Of a stretch of DNA of 64,000 nt, positions 1 through 8,112 are shown piece by piece. This DNA comes from JABCPE02 sp963518955 (GTDB lineage Bacteria; Bacteroidota; Bacteroidia; Flavobacteriales; Weeksellaceae). How positions within the stretch are numbered: position 1 is the stretch's first letter; every line of letters begins with the position of its first letter. Both the position numbers and the translations under genes were made by a program. A model generated the notes under the pieces. That model ran no database searches, was not told the origin of the DNA, and saw only the letters and a list, made by a program, of their open reading frames with translations. The stretch spans positions 16,298 through 80,297 of the forward strand of contig CAUQKI010000008.1 of assembly GCA_963518955.1 (NCBI GenBank), read 5' to 3'.

Positions 1-1931
1 TTGATAAAATATTTTAAAATAGTTTTGTAAATTATCGTTAGTTCCCCGAAATTCACTTTTCTCGAACGGAAAGCCAATAACATGGACAGTCCGAAGCTTA
101 CGATGAAGTTGAAAGCTCCAATCAGGAAAATAGTAACCAATGAAATCACAAAAGTGTAAGTATCAATATCAAAGCCTTTTCCGTAAAGAGCCAGTGCAAA
201 ATTCCCTGCCGAGAAAGTGATGTGGCGGATGTCTAAATCCAAACCAAGGAAAACACCCAAAGGCGCGATAACACCAAGAAAAATACCGAACCAAAAATTG
301 GAAATAATTCCAGCCCAGTGTTTTGTGTAGAAATCGGAGAGTTTCTTGGAGTTTTTAGCTCCGATGACTTGGTTTAGAAAAGGGCTTTGGGATATTCTCT
401 CGGGAACTTGGTTAAAAATAGAGCTGTTGCTGATGTTTCCAGAAATAATCCCAGAAATAAACAAGAAAAATCCAGCGATACAAGCATGAAGAATCGCCTT
501 GGATTCCATAGGGTTGAGGTCTTTCAGAAGTTTATCCGCCTTTGCAACAGCGAAATTTTTATCTAAAAACCAGTCCATTCCGTAGATGATAGCCAGAGCC
601 ACAGGGAAAGACCAAAGGACATTTCCCACGAAAGCAATGAACTGTGTTCGCGAAAGTTTAGCAACGAGGTTGGCAAATTCCTTGTAGTTTTTATCAGAAC
701 TGCTTTCATCAGAGAGGACTTTAGCCATTGTGGCAGCGGTCATCGCTGGTTGTTTGGTAGCCAAAGTAAATCCAAGCAGATAAATGATGATAAATCCAAA
801 AGCGTAGTTTAGTGAATACAGCACTGCGTGGGAAAATTCGCTTCCGTGGCTGTAGCTCATCATCATTTTGAAAATACATAGAAAACCTACAATAATCCCG
901 CCGCCGCTCGCTTTCCAGAACATTTTCAGGTATTCTTTCGATGAGGTAGCGATGTAGTGAGTTCCCGTTTCTGCCGTGTGGGAGGTGATGAGGTGAGAGA
1001 TGAGCCTCGTGCTGTCATCAATGAGTTCACGGACATTGTTTCGGTGTGAATTGTATTTTAATGTATTGGAAACCAATTTTTTAGAGTTGGTTAATACATC
1101 TTCCTCATTATCAACCGCTAGAATAGGAATAATATCCTGAATTCTCCTTAACTGCTGGCGGATTTTGAGCAGGGATTGGTTGATTTTACTAGAAATCCCA
1201 AATTTAGAGGCATTTTTAAAAGCCTTATCCACGAAATCCAAACACTGCTGAAGATAGATTTTAATTTGCTTGTAATCAACATCTTTAGAGTTTATTTGTA
1301 GATTTTCATCTTCCTTGAAACGCCCGATGAGAGAGTCTAATTCACTCTGAAGAGCTACAAATGGGTTGTCAAAATTCTTATACTCAGGAACCATTTTTGT
1401 GATTCCTGCTTCTAGTGCGTTTCCTACACTTCTCAGTGCCAGTATGTTAGCGGAAATAAGCAGTTCTTTTTTTACTTTCGGCAGTGTGCTGATTTTTTCT
1501 ATTTCCATTAGTTTGAAAAACTCGCTTCCGTCTTCTGGGTTGATGTTTTTTATGTAGTTCGAATCAGATTTAGGATTGAACAAAACCTTGGAAATAATGT
1601 ATGAAACTGTATTTTCGTCCTCTACAGGAGGAAGAAATTTGTATGAAATTCTTTTCTTTAGCTCAGGAAAGAAGGCATTTTCAGATAAAATATTGGCATC
1701 CGTAAGAGCTTTCGCAAAGGATTTATTCGAGAAAAGAATGAATAAATAATCTCGGAAGTTGTTCTTTATTTCTTCATTATTTTTTAGATAAGCCAAAAAC
1801 ACTTCGAAATTGGTTCGTTTCAGACTTTGGAAAAGCTCACGCATAGGCTGTACAGAATCCAAAGTATAAGGCTCAGAAAAATATTTTTTAAGAATAGTAT
1901 CAAAACTTTCTTTACTTTTAAAAAACCACAT
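1..1931 (-). CDS. Gcr-like 'site-specific recombinase' family membrane protein, C-terminus cut by window edge
   Basis: The reading frame opens with ATG at 1931-1929 and stays open to base 1, so about 643 codons are visible and the end lies outside the window. The N-terminal two thirds (residues 1 to about 320) is soluble and helix-rich. From about residue 325 on there are several hydrophobic segments, including a Gly-rich stretch (KASGGGIIVGFLCIF) and later segments around 'FGFIIIYLLGFTLATKQPAM'. This matches the family COG4389, annotated as Gcr 'site-specific recombinase'. The name is historical: I see no tyrosine or serine recombinase catalytic motif, and the membrane topology argues against a recombinase. 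The visible length is close to what I would expect for the whole protein, so little should be missing. It is followed on the right by the terminator of the M20 peptidase, so it is probably transcribed separately. The family call is fairly firm; the function is unknown. Confidence 0.7.
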   Translation of the reverse strand, partial: MWFFKSKESFDTILKKYFSEPYTLDSVQPMRELFQSLKRTNFEVFLAYLKNNEEIKNNFRDYLFILFSNKSFAKALTDANILSENAFFPELKKRISYKFLPPVEDENTVSYIISKVLFNPKSDSNYIKNINPEDGSEFFKLMEIEKISTLPKVKKELLISANILALRSVGNALEAGITKMVPEYKNFDNPFVALQSELDSLIGRFKEDENLQINSKDVDYKQIKIYLQQCLDFVDKAFKNASKFGISSKINQSLLKIRQQLRRIQDIIPILAVDNEEDVLTNSKKLVSNTLKYNSHRNNVRELIDDSTRLISHLITSHTAETGTHYIATSSKEYLKMFWKASGGGIIVGFLCIFKMMMSYSHGSEFSHAVLYSLNYAFGFIIIYLLGFTLATKQPAMTAATMAKVLSDESSSDKNYKEFANLVAKLSRTQFIAFVGNVLWSFPVALAIIYGMDWFLDKNFAVAKADKLLKDLNPMESKAILHACIAGFFLFISGIISGNISNSSIFNQVPERISQSPFLNQVIGAKNSKKLSDFYTKHWAGIISNFWFGIFLGVIAPLGVFLGLDLDIRHITFSAGNFALALYGKGFDIDTYTFVISLVTIFLIGAFNFIVSFGLSMLLAFRSRKVNFGELTIIYKTILKYFI

Positions 1932-1976
1932 ATTTTACTTTTTTAGAGGTTCAAAAATAAAAAAATAAAAATAAAA

Positions 1977-1998
1977 GCCTTTAAAAAAACTTAAAGGC
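1977..1998 (-). terminator. Intrinsic terminator after the M20 dipeptidase gene
   Basis: An 8-bp perfect stem (GCCTTTAA / TTAAAGGC) with a 6-nt loop lies 26 bases beyond the stop codon of the dipeptidase. On the minus strand it is followed by a long T-rich run (1976 down to about 1955). Confidence 0.7.
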
Positions 1999-2023
1999 CT
2001 TTACTTTTTTCAATATGGAAAAT

Positions 2024-3406
2024 TTATCCCTTTGTATAATATTCAAAGAAAAGCGGGATGCTTTCTATTCCTTTGTAGAAATTATAAAGCCCAAAATGCT
2101 CGTTAGGTGAGTGGATAGCATCAGTGCTTAGCCCAAATCCCATCAAAACTGATTTAACTCCTAAAATCTGCTCAAAAAGAGCTGTAATAGGGATGCTTCC
2201 ACCGCTGCGGAATGGGAGAACTTCTCTTCCGAAAGCCTGTTCCATAGCTTTTCTCGCTGCCAAGAACTCTTTTGTGTTGCTTTCTAGAACATAAGGCATA
2301 CCTCCGTGGTGTGGCGTAACGGTTACTTTCACGCTGTCTGGAGCGATTTTTTCAAAATGTTTAGTGAATTTTTCAGTAATTTCCTCTGGAGTTTGGTTAG
2401 GAACCAATCTCATAGATATTTTTGCGAAAGCTTTGGATGGAATCACTGTTTTAGCACCTTCTCCTATGTAGCCTCCCCAGATTCCGTTCACATCTAGAGT
2501 AGGGCGGATAGAGGTTCTTTCTAATGTTGTATAGCCTTTTTCGCCTTCTACACCTTTCAGACCGATTTCTTTTTTGAAAGCTTCTGGGTCGTCTTTCAGC
2601 TTGTTCATTTCGGCTCTTTCCTCTGGCGAAACTATATTTACATTGTCGTAAAATCCTTCCACGGTGATTACTCCGTTTTCATCAATCAGACTACCAATCA
2701 TTTTTGACAAAACATTGATAGGATTAGGAACAGCGCCTCCGTAAAGTCCAGAATGCAAGTCTCTGTTTGGTCCTTCGATTTCCACTTCTACATAGCTCAA
2801 GCCACGAAGCCCAGTCGTAACCGTCGGTTGTTCCATAGAATAAAGACTCGTGTCTGAAACCAAAATAACATCACAAGCCAGTTTTTCTTTATTGGATTCC
2901 AAGAAATCAGCTAAACTTGCTGAGCCTACTTCTTCCTCTCCTTCGATGATGAATTTCACATTACAAGGCAATGAATTGGTTTTCATCATTGCTTCAAAAG
3001 CCTTTAAATGCATGAAAAACTGTCCTTTGTCATCAGCAGCTCCTCTTGCGAAAACAGCTCCTTCTGGGTGGATTTCTGTTTTTTTCACCACAGGCTCGAA
3101 AGGGCCGCTTTCCCAAAGCTCAATAGGGTCAGCAGGCTGTACATCATAATGCCCATAAACCAAAACAGTTGGCAGGTTTTTATCTAAAATTTTCTCTCCG
3201 AAAACCACAGGATAGCCCTTTGTTTCGCAGATTTCTACATTGTCTGCACCAGCATTTTTTAGGTGTTTTGCTACGGCATCAGCACACTGCAGCACATCTT
3301 GGTTGTAGGCAGGGTCAGCACTGATAGAAGCTATTTTCAGCAAATCGATTAACTCATCTAAAAATCGTTGCTTATTTTCTTGAATGTAAGATAAAGTAGT
3401 ACTCAT
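2024..3406 (-). CDS. M20 family metallo-dipeptidase
   Basis: This is a 460-residue zinc peptidase of the M20 family (CNDP/PepV-like dipeptidases), expected to cleave dipeptides in the cytoplasm. The metal and catalytic motifs are in the usual order: YGHYDVQPADP near residue 85 (metal His and catalytic Asp), GAADDKGQ near 122 (bridging Asp), EGEEEVGS near 156 (catalytic Glu and metal Glu), and a C-terminal histidine in 'AIHSPNEH'. HSGLYGG near 217 marks the lid (dimerisation) domain. The length is normal for the family and there is no signal peptide. It has its own promoter (3429-3460) and terminator (1977-1998), so it is a monocistronic unit. Substrate specificity cannot be read from the sequence. 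Confidence 0.9.
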   Translation of the reverse strand: MSTTLSYIQENKQRFLDELIDLLKIASISADPAYNQDVLQCADAVAKHLKNAGADNVEICETKGYPVVFGEKILDKNLPTVLVYGHYDVQPADPIELWESGPFEPVVKKTEIHPEGAVFARGAADDKGQFFMHLKAFEAMMKTNSLPCNVKFIIEGEEEVGSASLADFLESNKEKLACDVILVSDTSLYSMEQPTVTTGLRGLSYVEVEIEGPNRDLHSGLYGGAVPNPINVLSKMIGSLIDENGVITVEGFYDNVNIVSPEERAEMNKLKDDPEAFKKEIGLKGVEGEKGYTTLERTSIRPTLDVNGIWGGYIGEGAKTVIPSKAFAKISMRLVPNQTPEEITEKFTKHFEKIAPDSVKVTVTPHHGGMPYVLESNTKEFLAARKAMEQAFGREVLPFRSGGSIPITALFEQILGVKSVLMGFGLSTDAIHSPNEHFGLYNFYKGIESIPLFFEYYTKG

Positions 3407-3428
3407 TGGTTAAATTTATAAATGAACC

Positions 3429-3460
3429 CAAAGTTAAACAATTTGAATGATTAAACAAAA
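3429..3460 (-). promoter_or_regulatory. Bacteroidota-type promoter for the M20 dipeptidase
   Basis: On the minus strand TTTTG (3460-3456) is followed after 19 bases by TAACTTTG (3436-3429). This fits the Bacteroidota vegetative promoter (TTTG about 19 bases before TAnnTTTG). The start codon is 23 bases beyond the -7 box. Confidence 0.7.
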
Positions 3461-3474
3461 AATAAGGGTGATTT

Positions 3475-4626
3475 TTACAAAGTTTGTAAAATTACCATTC
3501 CTTTTTTGGATTGTGTAAAAATAAGGTAATGTTCTCCGCCGTTTTTCAGTTTGTATTTGGTTTTTATCTGCTCTGGCGAGAGAGGATGGTTTTTAGAAAT
3601 AATGTTGAATGCGTCGCCTTTTTTTATCTCTTTGGCGCTGATTTCCTTTACTTTAAAAACTCTTCCGCAGAAATCTACGGCTTTGTCCGAAGTGTAAAGA
3701 TGCGTGTTTGGGTGCAGTTTTTTTAGTCCAAATTTTTTAGAAATTAGGTTAAAAGCTCCCGATTTTAGAACGGCATTGTTCGGAATGTAGAGATATTCCA
3801 AAATGTCTGAAAACTCGGGCGTTACAGCGGATTCTTCCTCTGGCGAAAAACTGAAATTCGGTTCCTCTGTGCTGAGGTTTTTGGTGGTGATTTTCAGTTT
3901 GTTCTCAGTGTTTGGGATGAGGTGGAGGACAATTTCTTTTACTTCGTTTTTTACAGCGATGATTTCTATCTCATCGATGGATTTTACAGCAGATTGAAGA
4001 TATTTCAAATCAATAAGCGGCGAGAGTTTTATCATTGTTTTTTTGGAAATCGACAAAAGTTTGTCTTGGATTTCCAAAATATTCGGTGAAAGGTCAGAGA
4101 GCAGGAACTTTTTTCGGTGGTCTTTGTCCCTTCTTGCTGGGTCTAAATAGATTAAATCAAATTGATTTTCGTTAATCTCTAAAAACTGCTCTAAATTTTC
4201 GTTGATGAAATTCGCTTCTCTGCCGAGAGTTTTCCAGTTGTGCTGTACGATTTCCAGCAAATCTTTGTTCTGCTCCAAAAGTGTAACTTCACTGAAATTC
4301 TGTGAGAGAAAATAAGCATCAATCCCAAAGCCACAGGTAAGGTCTAGAGAAGTCCTTCCGCTGAGGTTTTCTGCTTTTTCTTTTGCGGTAATTTCCGAGG
4401 AAGCCTGCTCTAAATTAAGATGCGGCGGGAAGACTATGTTTTCCTTTAATAGGAAAGGAAATTTCTTAACCGCGATTTGTTTTCCCTTTATCTGCTGGGC
4501 GATTTCCTGCATGGAAACCTCTGGAAAAGGCGATTTTTTCAGAAGTAGTTTGGTAAGGTCAGAGTTCAGATTTTCACTGATGTATCTTTGTACTTCTGGA
4601 GCCGTTATTTTCTGAAAAAAACGCAT
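3475..4626 (-). CDS. PG_1098-type SAM-dependent methyltransferase with THUMP-like domain
   Basis: This is a 383-residue class I methyltransferase. The SAM-binding motif I is visible as 'SLDLTCGFGIDAYFLSQ' near residue 95, followed by the acidic strand 2 end ('VTLLEQN'). The sequence 'FDLIYLDPARRDKDHRKKF' near residue 160 is the catalytic motif IV (DPAR type). The C-terminal half resembles the THUMP-like domain of the PG_1098 family from Bacteroidota. The substrate is not known; tRNA or rRNA is an inference from the THUMP-like domain. It starts 3 bases after the stop of the FtsB-like gene and ends the udk operon. The start is the ATG giving MRFFQKI. Confidence 0.8.
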   Translation of the reverse strand: MRFFQKITAPEVQRYISENLNSDLTKLLLKKSPFPEVSMQEIAQQIKGKQIAVKKFPFLLKENIVFPPHLNLEQASSEITAKEKAENLSGRTSLDLTCGFGIDAYFLSQNFSEVTLLEQNKDLLEIVQHNWKTLGREANFINENLEQFLEINENQFDLIYLDPARRDKDHRKKFLLSDLSPNILEIQDKLLSISKKTMIKLSPLIDLKYLQSAVKSIDEIEIIAVKNEVKEIVLHLIPNTENKLKITTKNLSTEEPNFSFSPEEESAVTPEFSDILEYLYIPNNAVLKSGAFNLISKKFGLKKLHPNTHLYTSDKAVDFCGRVFKVKEISAKEIKKGDAFNIISKNHPLSPEQIKTKYKLKNGGEHYLIFTQSKKGMVILQTL

Positions 4627-4629
4627 GTA

Positions 4630-4995
4630 TTATTTGTTTTGAGGCTTTGGAAGGTCTAGTGTGGCACTATCCACCACGAGGATGAAAATTTCTTCGTTTT
4701 TCCTTTTCATAAAGTAGTTTTCGCGGGCGTATTTCTCTTTTTCGTCCTTATTCTGCATAAGTCTTTTGTAGAAAGCCTCGTTTTTTTCAAATTCTCCTTT
4801 GTAGAAAGCCAGTTGTTCCTCGTATTTGTTGATTTCTTGGTTCAGATTTCTGACCACGAGCCAAGAAGTATTATCAATGAAAGTCATCCAAAAAACAAAC
4901 ACCGCACCTGTGAAAAAAAATTTGTTCAAAAATATCTTTTTCACAAGTTCCATTTTTTTGTTGGTCTTTGGTGTATTATTCTCTGTTTGCATCAT
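4630..4995 (-). CDS. FtsB/DivIC-like septum formation initiator
   Basis: This is a 121-residue bitopic membrane protein. A short cytoplasmic N-terminus is followed by one membrane segment (about 24-45, 'FFFTGAVFVFWMTFIDN'), then a charged coiled-coil region (about 50-90, rich in E, K and N), and 'KEKYARENYFMKRKNEEIFIL' near residue 87, the typical end of the DivIC/FtsB family. In these families the protein links FtsL and FtsQ/DivIB at the division septum. The gene overlaps the 3' end of udk by 20 bases and is followed after 3 bases by the methyltransferase, so the three are co-transcribed. Confidence 0.85.
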   Translation of the reverse strand: MMQTENNTPKTNKKMELVKKIFLNKFFFTGAVFVFWMTFIDNTSWLVVRNLNQEINKYEEQLAFYKGEFEKNEAFYKRLMQNKDEKEKYARENYFMKRKNEEIFILVVDSATLDLPKPQNK

Positions 4996-5611
4996 TATTA
5001 GGAGTTTTTAGCGAGTTTCTTACTACGGTAGAAAGAAAATCTATCGCTACAGTGTTTGGTTTCATGTTTGGAATAATGATATCTGCATGAGATTTGGACG
5101 GTTCTATGAATTCATCATGCATCGGCTTTAGGGTAGTTTGGTAACGGTGTAAAACCTCTTCCAAATCCCTGCCTCTTTCTTGGGTGTCTCTGCGGATACG
5201 GCGGATGAGCCTTTCATCATTGTCAGCATGGACAAAAACTTTCAAGTCAAACTCTTTCAGAAGTTCTTTACTTGTTAAAACTAAAATTCCCTCTACAATC
5301 AATACATCACGAGGTTCTATCACAGTGTAATTTCCCGTTCTGGTATGTGCTACGAACGAATAAATAGGCTGTTCTATGCTTTTGCCCTTTTTCAAAGCGC
5401 GGACATGTTTTACTAATAAATCAAAGTCAATGGATTTAGGGTGGTCATAGTTTAGGCTCTCTCTTTCCTGAAGCGAAAGATGGGAATTATCATGATAATA
5501 ATTGTCCTGCGAGAGAACGTTAACTTTCTCAGGATCAAGACTTTTTAGAATTTTAGAAACTACCGTAGTTTTTCCAGAGCCAGTTCCTCCAGCGATACCG
5601 ATAACAAGCAT
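4976..5611 (-). CDS. udk: Uridine kinase
   Basis: This 211-residue enzyme phosphorylates uridine or cytidine with GTP or ATP in pyrimidine salvage. The P-loop GGTGSGKTT is at residues 8-16, followed by 'LSQDNYYHD' (substrate loop Asp), 'NYDHPKSIDFDLL', and the family motif 'FVHADNDERLIRRIRRDTQERGR' region near 125-147, which holds the lid arginines. Length and motif order are normal. It is the first gene of a three-gene operon (udk, FtsB-like, methyltransferase). A TATCTTTG -7 box lies upstream at 5634-5627 on the minus strand. Confidence 0.95.
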   Translation of the reverse strand: MLVIGIAGGTGSGKTTVVSKILKSLDPEKVNVLSQDNYYHDNSHLSLQERESLNYDHPKSIDFDLLVKHVRALKKGKSIEQPIYSFVAHTRTGNYTVIEPRDVLIVEGILVLTSKELLKEFDLKVFVHADNDERLIRRIRRDTQERGRDLEEVLHRYQTTLKPMHDEFIEPSKSHADIIIPNMKPNTVAIDFLSTVVRNSLKTPNNDANRE

Positions 5612-5626
5612 AAAAGTTTATTTTGG

Positions 5627-5634
5627 CAAAGATA
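5627..5634 (-). promoter_or_regulatory. -7 box (TATCTTTG) of the udk operon
   Basis: The minus strand reads TATCTTTG at 5634-5627, 16 bases before the udk start codon. It matches the TAnnTTTG consensus of Bacteroidota. I see no clear TTG at the expected -33 distance, so only the -7 box is claimed. Confidence 0.45.
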
Positions 5635-5768
5635 ATAAAAATATGCTTTTTCTACCGAAGAGGATTTGACTTTAAAAAAAATTTAAGATTTATTTTCCTC
5701 TTTTTTTCTTTGTTAATATATTTTTGTATGGCTAAAAGGAATTGTTCAAGGTTTTCTTTTTGAGAAAA

Positions 5769-5936
5769 TTAGTTGTCATCATCTCTGTTACAATCTTTAA
5801 TATCTAATCCTAAATAAAAAAGCAAAGCAGCAATAGGTACTATTATAAAGAAAGATGGCGGGTAAATTACAGGTAAAACTCCCAAGAAGAAAAACACAAC
5901 AGCTATAATGAGCAAATATTTAAAAAGTGTTTTCAT
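5769..5936 (-). CDS. Small membrane protein, 55 residues (paralogue A)
   Basis: The ATG at 5936-5934 opens a 55-codon frame ending with TAA at 5771-5769. The protein starts MKTLFKYLLIIAVVFFFLGV, followed by 'LPVIYPPS', a second hydrophobic stretch ('FFIIVPIAALLFYLGL') and a short acidic tail 'DIKDCNRDDDN'. It is either a two-helix membrane protein or a hairpin with a Pro-rich turn. It is identical to its neighbour at 6029-6202 over the first 20 residues and matches it in 27 of the first 28. Substitutions that keep the frame and the hydrophobic pattern support a real gene. Leader TATCTTTG at 5964-5957. I do not recognise a family and assign no function. Confidence 0.65.
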   Translation of the reverse strand: MKTLFKYLLIIAVVFFFLGVLPVIYPPSFFIIVPIAALLFYLGLDIKDCNRDDDN

Positions 5937-5956
5937 TTTTAAACCTAATCACATAG

Positions 5957-5964
5957 CAAAGATA
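5957..5964 (-). promoter_or_regulatory. -7 box (TATCTTTG) before small gene A
   Basis: The minus strand reads TATCTTTG at 5964-5957, 20 bases before the start codon. The same box occurs at the same place before copy B (6231-6224). No clear -33 element is seen. Confidence 0.45.
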
Positions 5965-6028
5965 ATTTTTTTTATTGTTAATTTTGAAGAATTAAGAGGA
6001 ATAGTTCAACGCTTTCTTTTGGAGAAGT

Positions 6029-6202
6029 TTAGTTGTTATTCCCATTACAGCCATTTTTGCTGGCTAACCACCCTAAATAACATCCTAAAATAGTTAATAC
6101 AGGGTAGATGACCAAAGCAGATGGCGGGTAAATTACAGGCGAAACTCCCAAGAAGAAAAACACAACAGCTATAATCAGTAAATATTTAAAAAGTGTTTTC
6201 AT
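6029..6202 (-). CDS. Small membrane protein, 57 residues (paralogue B)
   Basis: The ATG at 6202-6200 opens a 57-codon frame ending with TAA at 6031-6029. The N-terminus MKTLFKYLLIIAVVFFFLGV equals that of the neighbour. It continues 'SPVIYPPSALVIYPVLTILG', then 'CYLGWLASKNGCNGNNN', so the tail is Asn-rich instead of acidic. Two hydrophobic segments (about 7-24 and 29-46) flank the conserved Tyr-Pro-Pro-Ser turn. The gene lies 42 bases from the exonuclease III stop and has its own -7 box at 6231-6224. Conservation with copy A is strongest in the first membrane segment and the turn. The function is unknown. Confidence 0.65.
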   Translation of the reverse strand: MKTLFKYLLIIAVVFFFLGVSPVIYPPSALVIYPVLTILGCYLGWLASKNGCNGNNN

Positions 6203-6223
6203 TTTTAAAACTTAATTACATAA

Positions 6224-6231
6224 CAAAGATA
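6224..6231 (-). promoter_or_regulatory. -7 box (TATCTTTG) before small gene B
   Basis: The minus strand reads TATCTTTG at 6231-6224, 21 bases before the start codon, in the same place as in copy A. No convincing -33 box is visible, in part because the exonuclease III gene ends at 6245. Confidence 0.4.
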
Positions 6232-6244
6232 GTAATATTTTTGA

Positions 6245-7003
6245 TTAAAATTCCACCATCACAGGGCAGTGGTCAGAGTGTACGGCTTCTTTTAGGATGA
6301 CAGCTCTTTTTAGCTGGTTTTCCATCGATTGGCTCACGAAATTATAATCCAATCTCCAGCCTTTGTTATTCGCTCTGGCATTTGCTCGGTAGCTCCACCA
6401 TGAGTATTGGTTTGGCTCTTGGTTAAAGTATCGGAAACTGTCTATCAGTCCGCATTCATCCATGAATTTGCTGAGCCATTCGCGTTCGATAGGCAGGAAA
6501 CCAGAGGTATTCGCAAGGCGGACAGGGTCATGGATGTCTATCGCCTGATGACAGATATTAAAATCTCCAGAAATGATGAGATTTGGGATTTTCTTTTTTA
6601 ATTCTTTGATGTAATCTAGGAAATCATAACAAAACTGCATTTTAAAATCCAATCGGTCAATATTCGTGGCAGATGGCACATAAACCGAAATCACGGAAAA
6701 GTCCTCAAAATCAGCTCTGATGATTCTCCCTTCGGCATCTATATGTCCTATTCCACATCCGTATTCTATATGTTTGGGTTTGTGTTTGGTGACGATTCCT
6801 ACGCCGCTATAACCTTTCTTTTCCGCTGAATACCAGTAACTTTGGTAACCAAGCTCTGCGAAACTGATTTGGTCAATCTGCTCGGGCTGAGCCTTGCTTT
6901 CTTGGATGCACAAAATATCAGGGTTTGCTGATTTTAGCCAAGATAAAAAATCTTTCCCAAAGGCTGCGCGAATGCCGTTTACATTATAACTGATGAGTTT
7001 CAT
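6245..7003 (-). CDS. xth: Exodeoxyribonuclease III (AP endonuclease)
   Basis: This 252-residue endonuclease/exonuclease/phosphatase-fold enzyme cuts DNA at abasic sites and removes 3' blocking groups in base-excision repair. Visible motifs are 'ISYNVNGIRAA' (residues 4-14, Asn for metal), 'CIQESKA' (metal Glu near 35), 'YSGVGI' near 65, 'ISGDFNICH' near 145 (catalytic Asp and Asn) and 'SDHCPV' at the C-terminus (catalytic Asp-His). Length is that of the ExoA/Xth group. It lies alone between the small membrane genes and the FecCD permease. Confidence 0.95.
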   Translation of the reverse strand: MKLISYNVNGIRAAFGKDFLSWLKSANPDILCIQESKAQPEQIDQISFAELGYQSYWYSAEKKGYSGVGIVTKHKPKHIEYGCGIGHIDAEGRIIRADFEDFSVISVYVPSATNIDRLDFKMQFCYDFLDYIKELKKKIPNLIISGDFNICHQAIDIHDPVRLANTSGFLPIEREWLSKFMDECGLIDSFRYFNQEPNQYSWWSYRANARANNKGWRLDYNFVSQSMENQLKRAVILKEAVHSDHCPVMVEF

Positions 7004-7059
7004 TTGTTTAGAATTAAAATTTTAAAAATAAAAATAATTTTTTTATTGTTAGTTAAAAT

Positions 7060-8028
7060 TTATCGTTTTTTCATCATCATTAGGAAAATCACAGGAATTC
7101 CGAATAGTGAACTGATGATATTGAGAGGCATTTGCCAAATTTCAGAAAAAATGGAGAAAAGCTCCATTATTAGGGCGCCGATGAGGACATTGAGAATCCA
7201 TTGGTGCCATAGCTGGGCAGGATTCCAAATCATTCTACAAAAGTGTGGAACAATCACGCCGATGAACAGAATAGGCCCTAAAAACGCTGTAACAGAGGCT
7301 GATAGCAGAGATGAGGCGATGATGATAGTGTATTTCAGTTGGGTGAGATTTACTCCGAAAGTCTTGGCGTAGTCCTCTCCAAGGCTCATTCCTATCAGTG
7401 GTTTTATGGCTTTGAAAGTGATAATCAGGCCTAATGAAACAAGGGAAGTCAGCACCAAGTTTTGTGAAAAACTAACTTGGTTATTCCCACCAAAAGACCA
7501 TAGAATGTAGCTTTTCAGGGACTCGTTTTCGGCATAAAATTGTAAAATACTGATAACAGCTCCAGCCAGAGCAGACACCAAAAATCCAAAAATAATGATG
7601 TAGGAAGAATCTTTGAAATTTTTAGAAAAAATCAATAGAAAAATCAGCAGAATAATGCTCCCACAGATAGCGAAGATACTGATTAGGCTGTGCTGGATAA
7701 ATTCAGGAATGATAAAATCTTTGGAAGCCAAAATATAAAAGGCTACGGACAAGCTCGCTACGGAAGAAATTCCCAAAACAGAAGGTCCAGCCAATGGATT
7801 TTTAAAGTATTCTTGCAACAGAAATCCGCTCGTAGGAATAGAAATTCCAGCTAGTAGAACCACTAAAGTTCTATTCGCTCTTAGGCTTATGATTTCTTGA
7901 TGAAAATTTTCTTGGTTCCAAAAATCAGAAAAACTTAGGTCGGAAAATCCAATATTAAGATTGATGACCAATGAAATCAATATCAAGCATAATAATACAA
8001 TGCAAAGAATCAAAAAATTTCTAGACAT
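7060..8028 (-). CDS. FecCD-type iron/cobalamin ABC transporter permease (no partner genes nearby)
   Basis: This is a 322-residue polytopic membrane protein of the FecCD/BtuC family, which moves iron-siderophore, haem or cobalamin through the inner membrane. About nine or ten hydrophobic segments are visible. The family signature 'NPLAGPSVLGISSVASLSVAF' region is near residue 75. The motif 'YAKTFGVNL' near residue 218 is the coupling region for the ATPase. The neighbours are exonuclease III and a TlpA-like lipoprotein, not the usual substrate-binding protein and ATPase, so its partners must be encoded elsewhere. A hairpin at 8058-8089 separates it from the gene upstream. The substrate cannot be told. 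Confidence 0.85.
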   Translation of the reverse strand: MSRNFLILCIVLLCLILISLVINLNIGFSDLSFSDFWNQENFHQEIISLRANRTLVVLLAGISIPTSGFLLQEYFKNPLAGPSVLGISSVASLSVAFYILASKDFIIPEFIQHSLISIFAICGSIILLIFLLIFSKNFKDSSYIIIFGFLVSALAGAVISILQFYAENESLKSYILWSFGGNNQVSFSQNLVLTSLVSLGLIITFKAIKPLIGMSLGEDYAKTFGVNLTQLKYTIIIASSLLSASVTAFLGPILFIGVIVPHFCRMIWNPAQLWHQWILNVLIGALIMELFSIFSEIWQMPLNIISSLFGIPVIFLMMMKKR

Positions 8029-8057
8029 TCTGAAAAGAAAAACTGAAAAATGAGAAA

Positions 8058-8089
8058 TGGCCTCAAGGTAATTTTTACTTTTGAGACCA
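8058..8089 (-). terminator. Hairpin between the TlpA-like gene and the FecCD permease
   Basis: A 9-bp stem (TTGAGACCA with TGGCCTCAA, including one G.U pair) encloses a 14-base loop, 24 bases after the TlpA-like stop codon. On the minus strand it is followed by a T-rich, broken run. The long loop makes termination less certain. Confidence 0.4.
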
Positions 8090-8112
8090 TTGTTTATTAG
8101 ATTTTTACAATG

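Larger units (their letters stand above)
5708..6231 (-). repeat. Direct tandem duplication of a small-gene unit (about 250 bp, two diverged copies)
   Basis: Two neighbouring units, about 5708-5964 and 5967-6231, align over their whole length. The near-identical cores are the first 80 bases of each small coding region and the leader in front of it. The downstream flanks (for example 'GAACAATTCC' against 'GAACTATTCC' on the minus strand) are also recognisably related. Each unit carries a -7 box, a small gene of 55 or 57 codons and its tail. The gene ends have diverged most. This is a local duplication, not an insertion sequence: I see no terminal inverted repeats or transposase. Confidence 0.75.
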
